Source of the DNA: Struthio camelus
Taxonomy: Eukaryota; Chordata; Aves; Struthioniformes; Struthionidae
Length of the DNA stretch: 64,000 nt
NCBI RefSeq assembly: GCF_040807025.1
Contig: NC_090947.1
Location: 9,424,001 to 9,488,000, forward strand
Direction of reading: 5' to 3'
Part shown: positions 10,558 to 20,100 of the stretch, one piece after another
Layout of the letters: every line of letters starts with the position of its first letter
How positions within the stretch are numbered: position 1 is the first letter of the stretch
Translations under genes and position numbers: made by a program
The notes under the pieces: generated by a model
The model's database searches: none
Told to the model about the DNA's origin: nothing
Seen by the model: the letters and a program-made list of their open reading frames with translations, nothing else

Positions 10558-13500
10558 AAGAGGATCGATGTGTAGGTTGTTACAGGAACAGAAAACCAGG
10601 AGGAGGAAAAAGTAGGGACACGGTTATTCAGGGCTTTGAAAGTGAGAAGAAATTCAGCTTAATGAGGAAGACACAGCAAAGTGGAGAGAGAGAGGCTATA
10701 GCAGCAAGAAAAGAGTGTCTTTCAAGAGGCGTTTCTGATGAACTGAAGGAAAAAACCCTGGACTTTTCCCTCGCCTGCATGGAAACTGTTCGTACCGCGA
10801 GCTAAGCTGGGCTTTGTGCAGGGTGCTCGGGGAGCCTGATCCAGGAGCTCGGTGTAACTGGCTGCGCTCAGAAGACACACAGCACGCTGCCACGGCTTCC
10901 GACGCTGCTTGCCCTCGTCTGTCCCGCGCTCTCCTGCCCTCGGAAAATCCCCTCTGCTTCCGGATGGGGGATATCTGAGAAGGCAGAAAAGGGCCGTGAG
11001 TTAACAGAGAATGTAATCCAAAGCGCCTGGGGCTCAGAAATGCATTGCTACCCAGCTACTGGAAATCAAAATGTGTTGTGTCAGTGAGGGAGGCGTCCGT
11101 AGGATATACGCACACGCGCGTAGCTCCTCCTGCCCCAGCAGGACGGTGCGGCCGCGCGGCTCCCTATTTCACACAGCTGGGGATAAGCAAAGTGACCGAT
11201 TGCCTTGGACTAATTGAGCACGCAATCTGCCTGCTTGTAAAGCCTGTATTTGGCCGGGAAGACTTATTACTTTTAGCAACGATGAATGTCCAAGAGCAGT
11301 GAGGGCAGACCTGAGCTGCAGTTCATTAACTTTCAGTAGGGAGATGTTGAAGAACCATTTCTATTTTTGGTTACTTTGTTCTCAGTTAACTGTGAATTTA
11401 GACCTCGGCCTGTAATAAAGTGCTCAGGGAGGCCAGTGAATCTTATTCTCCGTGGCAGGTACTAAACCTGTAGATTTTTGTCCTTATTCTGGTAAGTACG
11501 CAGTTGTACCTGGTCCAGAGAGGATGTGAAATGATAGAAGACTGTTTTGCACGGGAGACTGAAGCCAAGCCTCCATCTGTCTCGGAAGGAGAGACCAAAA
11601 GGAGGACCGACATGTCTTCGCCATTGTGTTTCAGAACCGCATGCCTTTATTGGCTTTATTTTCTCCTCCGAAAGCCATCACCTGGGACTGCAGTGCTCTG
11701 TCTGTGCTACCGAACGGCCATGTCCACCGCCGGGATATAGCGGCACCCCCCTCCTTCCCCTACATCTGCCTTAAAATCGTTGTTCCGTTTGTGTGGGGTG
11801 GAAAGTGCAGCGCAAGACTTGTTGCACCAAAATGCATACTCCACTAACCACCTAATTGGCATGTATCTCTGCGTTTCCACAATAAATACTATCTTGTGCG
11901 CTACCAGTGTCAGCAGAGAGAGGTGAACAACTGCTCCCAAATGCAACTTATGCATTGCAGAGCCACCACACCTTGCAGCCAGCGACACCCCTTCCTGATC
12001 TGCCGTCACCCATTGTCACCCATTAGCCCCTGCAAACCTTGGGCCGTGGGCAATCAACCTGCAATGCTGTATGCAAGGAGCCCACTGCCCAGGAAAACCA
12101 GCCTGAAAGCTGCAAAGCTAATGAATTTGCCCCTAAGGCTTAATTGCAAGAAAAATAATTAATCTTGCTGGGTTTCACTCATCATCAAGCAAACTTTTGC
12201 TGAGGAAGAGGAAAACTGCTGAGCATCCTAATCCCCCTCCGCCCCCAGTCAATCTCTCCCGATAGGACATTGTGGGTAGTTGGCACATCATTACCATCCC
12301 ATTGTATACAAATTCTCCAAGAGAAAACCGTGAAAGGGACGGGTAGATGATAGTAAGAGCAGGGTTTTTTTTTCAACTCAAACTCTCACTACCAGTCTCA
12401 ATGGTGTCCCAGTTTTGCCCAGATCTGCTGAGAGGCAGAAAAATCAGAAAACCTGCAAGGGGAAGGGGAATGTGCAAAACAGCTGCCAGAAGATTTCACA
12501 GCAGTTCACGCAGTTGTGCCGCTGAACCTGCCCGTGTCAGGGCTGAATCCAGCCCCACTCCACGTATCATCTGTGCTTCCGCCATGGGACACGAGATGGA
12601 GGCACCATAGAAACAACAGTTGGGAATAATCTCAGATCACCTCGGGCACCTTACCTATTTGAGACATCTGTTTCGGTTTGAGATAAATTGCACTCTTGAG
12701 TTGTCTGCCAAAAGGGGAGCCCAGGCTGGGTGGTGGGGAAGTAGACACCCCTGCAAGATACCTGTAAAGCTCGTCAGCGAGCTGAAAGACTTTAAGAGAA
12801 CGACTGAGAAGGAGTCAGCCCAGAAGCGATGGGTGAGAGCAGGGCTGGGAAGGACCAGCAGGATGCCAGATTATTAGCAATGCCTGAAATGAAGAGCAGG
12901 ATCAAAACGGCGCAGAGAACTGCTTGACAACATAGCAGCAGCCCTTGCCGGTCTCCGGGAGCCCAGCGTATCGCAGCCCCATCAGCTGCGCTCTCTTGGC
13001 TCAGACCGAGCTCGGGCTCAGGCTGCTGAGGAGAGCTGTTCACTGAGACTGGGTTAGTGCACTTTAGCTGCCTTTCAAGGACTGGAGTTTACTCTCTCCG
13101 AGCGCTTATCGCTGTGATTCTTCAGGCTTCCCGCAAGAAGGCGAGTCACATACTTCTGGGAAATGTGCCTGCGTGGAGAACGTACACAGTTTGGGTCATT
13201 TGGGGAGCCAACAAAACTGATGCAACACAGAAACATTAACAGAGAATTGGAAAGAAGGAGAGGGAACGGGGAAAAAAGGATAAATTAACGCATGAATCAA
13301 GCAAGAGACACTCAGACAGCTAAATTTGTTCTGCGCATTCTAAATATTTTCTTATATAAAGTACTTTACTCCCCATAAGAGGAGCACAAGGGCAGCTGAG
13401 CCTTTACGCTCTGATCTCAGAACCACTCCTTGACGTACAGTAGTTTTAGGAGTGATTTTAGCCGTACGCTGCTGACAGGATCAGCTATTAATCAAAGGAG

Positions 13501-14370
13501 CAACACAAGTCCAAAATAATGAGGGAGAGAAAAGGTCACGCTCTACTGTGCTATGCTGCAAACTTGGAGCTCCTGTTTGCAGACAGCTCAGACAGAAAAA
13601 AATGCAATAAAAGTGCAAAATGAGGTGTGGCCCAGCCATATTATGTGTTTTCAACAAAACAGTTTTTTATCAGTCCAACTTGAGCTGCTTGTTTTAAAAA
13701 TGTCAGACACGGTTTATTTCAGTTTGTTTTCAAACAACTGAAATCAACAAAGCCAAAAGCAGAGCAAGCCCGTAGTCGCTGTCTGCATCATCTCTTTCGA
13801 TTTTTTGACGGAGTTGGATGAAACTCCCTCTCAATAAAACTAGTTCAACCCTCTTGAGGAAAACAAGACTCAGCAAGAACAAGACTAGATTCACGTGGGC
13901 AACACTGTCTTTTGATGTGGTGTAAGTGGCGGGCTCTGCAGGGCCCACCTGGGCGGGTTATTGCCGTGCAGCGGCGTCTTGCGATAACGGCAGGCAGCCC
14001 TGGAGGAACGCGCCAACGACCCGGTGGTTGAAATGAACGGCATCTGGAGCTTCAAATCTTGTCATGCAGTGCCATCTCGAGGTTTCCTGGAACAAAATGG
14101 ACTTTCTTCAAAACTACACGTAGTTTTTAATTGGTCCTACGAGCTCCAGATCTGCCCGTCTGCCCGCCGGAGATGTCCCCACTGCACGGGCACAGGGAGC
14201 TGCTCTCCCTCTGGCCGCAACCAAACGGGACCAACCAAAGCGGTGCCAGATAGCACGTGCCCTGCCCCGAGGTGTCCCCCCACCCCATGCCCCATGCCCC
14301 ATGCGGGACCATCAGAGGAAAAGCCCAGCGAGAGCAGCTGGATGGTTTCCCTGCTGCGTCCCGGAGAGAC
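10558..14370. other. Noncoding upstream region
   Basis: No gene is supported. The stretch is unique, mixed-composition DNA with ORFs under about 120 codons and no recognisable domains. From about 13,930 the sequence becomes GC-rich and remains so to the CREB1 promoter. An open frame from 14,024 to 14,812 (262 codons) runs through simple GC-rich sequence and the 17-bp repeat and is judged non-coding. Confidence 0.45.
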
Positions 14371-14471
14371 CGTGGAGGCCACCAGAGCACGGAGGTCACC
14401 AGTGCGTGGAGGCCACCAGAGCGTGCAGGCCACTAGAGTGTGGAGGGCACTAGAGCGTGGAGGGTGCCAGG
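14371..14471. repeat. 17-bp tandem repeat, about six copies
   Basis: About six imperfect copies of a 17-base unit (GTGGAGGCCACCAGAGC and variants such as GTGCAGGCCACTAGAGT) stand head to tail. One copy near 14,391 is slightly shorter. The array lies about 600 bases upstream of the 83-bp minisatellite, showing that the whole 14.3-15.8 kb segment is prone to tandem expansion. Confidence 0.85.
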
Positions 14472-15060
14472 CTGGGCCCCACGAAGTCAGAGCCAGGCCG
14501 GGTGCCTCTCCCCGTCCCCACACCCCATCACTTGGGGGTCCCCGTCCTGGTGAAATCTATCTCTCTAGGAAGGGCGATGAAGCGCAGACGTGGCACCGGC
14601 AGGAGTGGACCCTCGCCTGGGAAGGGGCTGCTCTGAAGATCACGATTTGCGGCTCTGTCGCCTGGCTGGGCAGACAGCGTTCGTCCTTCTCGTGGCAGTT
14701 GGGGAAGGTTGGTTATGTGGATGGCGGCCAGGGAGGGTTGGTTACATGGAGCTCGGGGACTTCATGGCAGTGTTGGTGTTATGGTGGTGGGAGTGTTGCC
14801 CCGCGCCTGTGAGCTGCGGCGGCACCACCTGCTCGTGGGGCCGCCCCGGCTGGCCACGGCGCCAGAGCGAGCTGCAAGGCAGCCGCAAGGACAAGCTGGA
14901 AGAGCCAGGCTTGGAGGAGCAGCCTGAGGGACACATATGGGCATTTTGCCACGTTGAGAGGGCATGGGGAGGCCGGGCTGGGTGGAGGCCAGGCGGAGGC
15001 CATGGAGCGTTGAGGAGGGGTGAGAGGAGCCCATGCAACGCCAGGGCAGCAAGGAGGCCT
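14472..15060. other. GC-rich spacer between two tandem arrays
   Basis: The sequence is GC-rich with GGTTGGTTA-type echoes near 14,706 and 14,735 and GGTGGTGGGAG near 14,783. A 402-codon plus-strand frame starts at 14,590, but most of its length lies in the minisatellite that follows. The same DNA is open in other frames, so no gene is called. Confidence 0.45.
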
Positions 15061-15797
15061 CAGGATGGCACCACGTCCGCGATGTTGTGTGCAGAGCACA
15101 TCCACCATGTCGTGCTTGTGGAGACTGTGTGCACCAGGTTGTTCCGGCAGACACCACGTCTGCCATGTCGTGTGCAGAGCATGTCTGCCATGTCGCGCTT
15201 GTGGAGACTACGTGTGCCAGGTCGTGCCTGCGGACATCACGTCCGCCATGTTGTGCGGAGAGCACGTCCGCCATGTCGTGCTTGTGGAGACCACGTCTGC
15301 CAGGTCATGCTGGCGGACACCACGTCTGCCATGTTGTGCGGAGAACGTGTCCGCCATGTCGTGCTTGTGGAGACCACGTCTGCCAGGTCATGCTGGCGGA
15401 CACCACGTCCGCCATGTTGTGCGGAGAACGCGTCCGCCATGTCGTGCTTGTGGAGACCACGTCTGCCAGGTCGTGCTGGCGGACACCACGTCCACCATGT
15501 TGTGCGGAGAACGCGTCCGCCATGTCGTGCCTGTGGAGACCACGTCTGCCAGGTCGTGCTGGCGGACACCACGTCCGCCATGTTGTGCGGAGAACGCGTC
15601 CGCCATGTCGTGCCTGTGGAGACCACGTCTGCCAGGTCGTGCTGGCGGACACCACGTCCGCCATGTTGTGCGGAGAACGCGTCCGCCATGTCGTGCCTGT
15701 GGAGACCACGTCTGCCAGGTCATGCTGGCGGACACCACGTCCGCCATGTCGTGCTTGTGGAGACGATGTCTGCCACCTCGTGCTTGTGGAGACCATG
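15061..15797. repeat. 83-bp minisatellite with 29+29+25 internal structure
   Basis: Seven complete 83-base units begin at 15,105, 15,188, 15,271, 15,354, 15,437, 15,520 and 15,603. A truncated unit precedes 15,105 and a rearranged one begins at 15,686. Each unit is itself three diverged copies of a shorter module: A (29 bases, starts CCATGTCGTGC), B (29 bases, starts CCAGGTC) and C (25 bases, starts CCATGTTGTGCGG). At 15,686 the order is A, B, A-like, A-like, with C missing. Because 83 is not a multiple of three and stops are rare, long ORFs are open in all plus frames and in minus frames; they are artefacts. Confidence 0.95.
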
Positions 15798-16045
15798 AGG
15801 GGCGGCTGGAAGCCTTCCGGAAGGTGAGAACCGGGGACGGGGGGGCCCGCTGGGGCTGAGTTTTGGGAGGTTTGGGACAGCGCCACAGAGCAGCAGCTGG
15901 GCTGCCGGGGAGGCGACGAGCGCCCCTCTCCCGACGCGCGGGGCGGCGGTCGGGGTGTGCTGGGGGGGCCTCGCCCCTTCCACCGCGCCCGCGGAGGACG
16001 GAGGGGAGCGGCGGGAGCCCTCACCCCCCCTCCCCGCCGCGGCCC

Positions 16046-16290
16046 CGCTCGGCGCTTCCCGCGCGGGCTGCCGCGGGCGGAAGCGGCGTTCGCGCCTTCC
16101 GCGGCCGCTCGGCTCTTTCCGCCTCCCCGGCGGGGCGCTTCGTTCGTTTCCGCGGCCGCTCGGCTCTTTCCGCGGGGGCCGGCGGCGCGCTCGGCCGTTC
16201 CCGCCGCCCGCCGCGCGCTCGGCGGTTTCCGTGAGCGCTCGGCGGTTTCCGTGCGGGGCCGCGGCGCTCTCGGCGCTTGCTCCCTGGCTG
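16046..16290 (+). promoter_or_regulatory. CREB1: Cluster of CGCTCGGC..TTTCCG promoter modules
   Basis: The core CGCTCGGC followed within a few bases by TTTCCG, or TTCCCG in the 16,046 and 16,187 copies, occurs near 16,046, 16,106, 16,157, 16,187, 16,216 and 16,236. A weaker copy lies near 16,265. Spacing is 60, 51, 30, 29 and 20 bases. TTTCCGC and TTCCCGCC resemble E2F half-sites and CCCGCC resembles Sp1 sites; these factor assignments are inference. The cluster directly precedes noncoding exon 1. Confidence 0.7.
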
Positions 16291-16320
16291 GCGCTCCTCA
16301 GTCGGCCGCTGCCTGCCTGT

Positions 16321-16462
16321 CGCCGGGCTGGGAGCGCCTGTGTGTGTGTGAGTGACGCGGCGGAGGTGTAGTTTGACGCGGTGTGTTACGTGGGGGAGAG
16401 AATAAAACTGCGGCGAGATCCTAGGCGCGAACGAAAGCAGTGACGGAGCAGCCTGGTAACCG
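16321..16462 (+). other. CREB1: CREB1 noncoding exon 1 (3' part; start approximate)
   Basis: This stretch matches my recollection of the mammalian CREB1 5' UTR closely, including TTTGACGCGGTGTGTTACGT and GAACGAAAGCAGTGACGGAG. It ends in AACCG at 16,462, followed by a GTAAGA donor at 16,463. Joined to exon 2 (GTAACTAA then ATG) it reproduces the known UTR junction. It contains no ATG. TGACG half-CREs lie at 16,353, 16,374 and 16,441 and TTACGTGG at 16,386, consistent with the known autoregulation of CREB through CREs in its own promoter. The 5' end is not determined. Confidence 0.85.
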
Positions 16463-19400
16463 GTAAGAGGAGGAAGGCGCCCAGCAAACAGGGGCGGGGG
16501 GGAGGGAAGGAAATGGAGCCCGGCGGGGACCAGGGGGAGCCGCCGGGCGGCAGGACGCGGGGGCCCGGCCTTGCAGCGCCAGCGGGAGGGGCGCCCGCTT
16601 TAAAGATGGAGCCGAGCCCTGCAACATCCCCGCCGCCGCCGCGCCGCGAACAAAGGATAATGGCGGATGGGAGCCGGCCCCGGCGGCGGCGGCGGCCGCC
16701 ACGGCCAGGCGGCGGCGGCGGCGACTCTGGCGGCAGCCAGCGGCGGCGCTCAGCGCGGCGGGGAGAGGGGGATCGCGCCCCCCGGCCCCGAGGAGGAGGA
16801 GGAGGAGGAGGAAGACGACGAGGGGGGAGAGAGGAGGAGGAGACGGCCGCGGCGGTGCCGCCGGCGGCGGCGGCTGCACACCCACCCTCTCCCCCCTCCG
16901 CGGCGGGGTGGCGGCCCCTGTCCCCCCCCCCCCAACCACCACCACACCGCCTCCACACAACTCCTCACGGGTCGTCTTCTTTATTCTTTTTTTTTTTTTA
17001 ATTTTATTTTAATTCTTGTTTTCGCCTGGCTGTGGCCGGCGCAGGGCGAGCGCGGCCTCCTCGGCGGCTCGCTGCCGGCCGCCAGCCCTGGCCGGGGCCG
17101 CCTCGGCCGCCCACCCGCCCCCGCTGCCCCTTCTTTTTCCCCAGAGTTTCACTACCCGGCGACCTGAGCGTGCTGTGTCAATAAACAAACTCCTGCGATT
17201 AAAAACAAATCAAAAACAAAAAAGAAAACACCCCTCCCACCGCCACCACCACCACCGACAACAAAACACGCGGGGTGCTCCTAGGCGCTGTAACGTGCTC
17301 TCTTAGGCTCTGTAACAAGAAGTTTTTAATAAAAACCGTGCACTGAAGTTTGGGCCGGCATCTGACTTGGTGGTTTACTTTCATTGGAAGTGTCGGGGGC
17401 ATGATCGTATGCGGAGGGCTGTAAAACCGGCGAACTTACTCGGTCACCCAACACCGCCTGCCGTTAAAATATAGGAGGGAAGATCTTTAAGGCTGACGCT
17501 CAGATCGCATAACCAAGATACGGTTCCTTTTTGCAGCGTGTTTCTTTCCTGTTAGTATTTTTAACTGAAAGTGAACTTGAGCCTGGCGGTGACCGGTTAA
17601 TCTCAGTTTGGGGTTTGCTCTTGCCAGTTTTGCACAGACTCCTCAGCGCTGCACAAATGAGCAGGCTTTGACCTCTATCAGTGCTTTAATAGCAAATGTC
17701 AGCTAAACTGTCCTTGCCACGTTCCACCAGTCCTACCTTGCCTTTGACTGCTGCGCTGGGGGGCTTTCCCTCCCCGCCCCTTTATTGTCTAGCATAGAAG
17801 ATACTGTTTTGACCTTATTTACTCTTGCAAAGCCTGGATTTCTGCATCTTTGTGCACAGTAATAAGTGAAAATGCTCTGGCAATCTCTCTTAAAAACGTA
17901 TTTTTAACTAAAATTTTTTATGCCTGTCAAAAGTATATGCAAGGATTAAAAAAAATATGGGTCATGTGGCTTTTTCTTCCAAAAACACTTTTTTGGGTTT
18001 TTTTTTTCCCCTCCCCTCAAGAACTAGTTTCCTAACTCTTAAATAAAAGGCTAGAAACTTATTTGAAAATACTGAATATCTCTTTTCAATTCCAGTGTAA
18101 CCACCAAGCATTATATTTTGAAATACTAGAGCTCCTGAAGTTCTGCTTCTCCCTTTCCCTGTGTCATCAAACGTAGGTTTTTACTCTAAAAGGTGAAGTT
18201 CCGGAAATGCCTTCTTTTATTCAAGATGGGCATGTGCGATTTGTGTAAGTGTCTAGATAGGCCTGTCCTTTCTCGCATGTGGAATTTGTTCTCTGTCGTT
18301 TCCACCACTTCTGTTGAAAAGAAAGCCAAGGTGTTCTACATCGCTTCACTCTGAAAAATACCAACGTGAGAAGAGGGTTTCTAAAGTTGCAATTGATTAA
18401 TAGACATCTGTGGACTTCAGTGAGCAATGTAGCCATTGATAGTGATTAAACAGAACATAGTGTTTGGTGTAATTCATTCATTTTTGGTTTGATGGACTAT
18501 TCACTTCATTTTAAATACAAAAATGTGACAGTAAACCTTTGCATGTCGTTATTTTGTAGCTTTAGAAACATAACATTTTGTTTATCCCCAAACCATTCTA
18601 TTTCATGATAGAGCGCAGGACTCTCACATCAACATATTCTAACTCTTTCCCTGCGTTTCCCTGTAAACTTTGTATCCTCACTGACAGGAGAGAAAAGAGA
18701 GCAGGAAGGTAATGGTGTATTTGTCAAGCATAGCTTATGGGTGACCTAAAAAGAAATACTGTTTGGATGTAGGAAAGTAGAGTATAATAATTCTTCACGT
18801 TTTTTTAAATTTCATTGGTGGAACGACCAGTAATATTTGGCGTTCAGATTAGTACTCTCAGCTTTTGTATCCAAGTCTGGAATAAGTGGTCTGCATCTGA
18901 TCTGTATTAAATACCCATTGTTTTCCCATATTTTTTGGAAAGGAAAGTGTAAGGGTGCCTACTACCCCAGGGGAGAGGAAAGGTCTGAAAGGAGAGAAAG
19001 GTCTGTTGATCCAAAAAATTCAGAAACAACTAATTTAGACTGTCAAGTCATCAGTCTATCTGCTTCCTGGAAACTTAACACCAGTGCAGCTATTGCTGGT
19101 ACTGGTATCAAATATAAAATATTCTGTGGTACCTTATCTTAATCGGGAAAGTAGCTGTTCTGCTGCAGTAAGAAGTAAACAGCCTCTTCTTGCATAGCTT
19201 CAGCTACAGCTCTCGAGGTGCAAATTTTGGTAGTAGACAAGGCCCTGCCTAGGAATTTCTGTTGACACCCGTGTGAAACAAACGGGATATTCACACTTCA
19301 CCTCTATTTTAGGATCTCTGTGAGCAAGTGGAGATCAGTTACTCATGCCTCACTTCTCAAGGCTTTTTTGCAGTGAGAAGGCCTAGCTAGCTTTCTGCCT

Positions 19401-20010
19401 GTAATTTAAAGTTATTTTCATGGAAAATGACAGTAATCCTCATCAACAAAAACAGCCCTCCTGGGCTTGGTTTGAGCTCTCCGGTGCCCTCTCTGCATAC
19501 GGTTGAAGTTCCGTGACCATTCAGTGAAGTTTTTTTCTCTAAATCAAAAATTATGTTGCCTCATCTGCAGTCTATGTGGTCACGTTTCATGGTGATTATG
19601 AAAATCTGAGCGCTCTCAGCGGTTAGTGATTTTCTTTTCACTTCTCCCAGCTGTTAAGTTGTTCATACCTACTTTATTCTTAAGCTTTTAGACCACTTGA
19701 TTGTACCACAAGTAAAAAAGTGAGTGAGAGTAAGCGCTGCACCTTCTGTTGTTGCACGTTTATAGAACAGTCTTGTGAGCTGTGGAGAAGGTGAAGACGT
19801 GCTTGGGTCTAGTAGCTCTTTTAGGAATGCTAGGTAAAGCAGCAGCTGGAAGCAGACGAGAAGCAGACAAGGATTTCCACATTTCATGCTGCTGCTGTTT
19901 TTTCTGGCGGTGCTGGATTTAGAGTATCCTGTGAGGAGCAGAGGAAAAAGAAAACAGCAGATGCTGGAAGAGCCTCTTAAGGGGAGAGGGTAAAGAACTT
20001 GGAGGAAGTT

Positions 20011-20100
20011 TATGTGTGTCTATATGTGTGTGTACACACATATATATGTATGTATGTATACACACACACACACATACATTTATGTATATATTTACATGTG
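20011..20100. repeat. Palindromic TG/CA/TA microsatellite
   Basis: Alternating TG, CA and TA dinucleotides fill 20,011-20,100, including GTGTGTGTACACAC centred near 20,032 and a second (CA)n block near 20,060. The TG-then-CA order makes the tract self-complementary and able to extrude a hairpin. It lies in CREB1 intron 1. Confidence 0.9.

Larger units (their letters stand above)
15820..17170. promoter_or_regulatory. CREB1: CREB1 CpG-island promoter region
   Basis: The sequence is extremely rich in G+C and CpG on both sides of the CREB1 noncoding first exon, and no TATA box is obvious, as expected for a housekeeping CpG-island promoter. The 5' half holds repeated CGCTCGG/TTTCCG modules. The 3' half (intron 1) holds CGG runs (16,681-16,695 and 16,710-16,723) and a GAG-type purine run (16,790-16,844), and ends in T13 at 16,987-16,999. 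The exact transcription start is not visible; about 16,050-16,320 is likely. Open frames inside (up to 190 codons) are low-complexity glycine/proline/arginine sequence and are not called. Confidence 0.85.

Noticed and set aside
14590-15859. Long overlapping plus-strand ORFs of 402, 279 and 264 codons, and minus-strand ORFs of 119-239 codons
   Set aside because: They are the three-frame readings of the 83-bp minisatellite. The unit is not a multiple of three and nearly stop-free, so the same peptide pieces cycle through all frames.
16386-17167. ORFs of 162-190 codons in the CREB1 CpG island
   Set aside because: They are low-complexity glycine, proline, arginine and serine stretches from CGG/GGA runs, overlapping on both strands and lying partly in noncoding exon 1 and intron 1.
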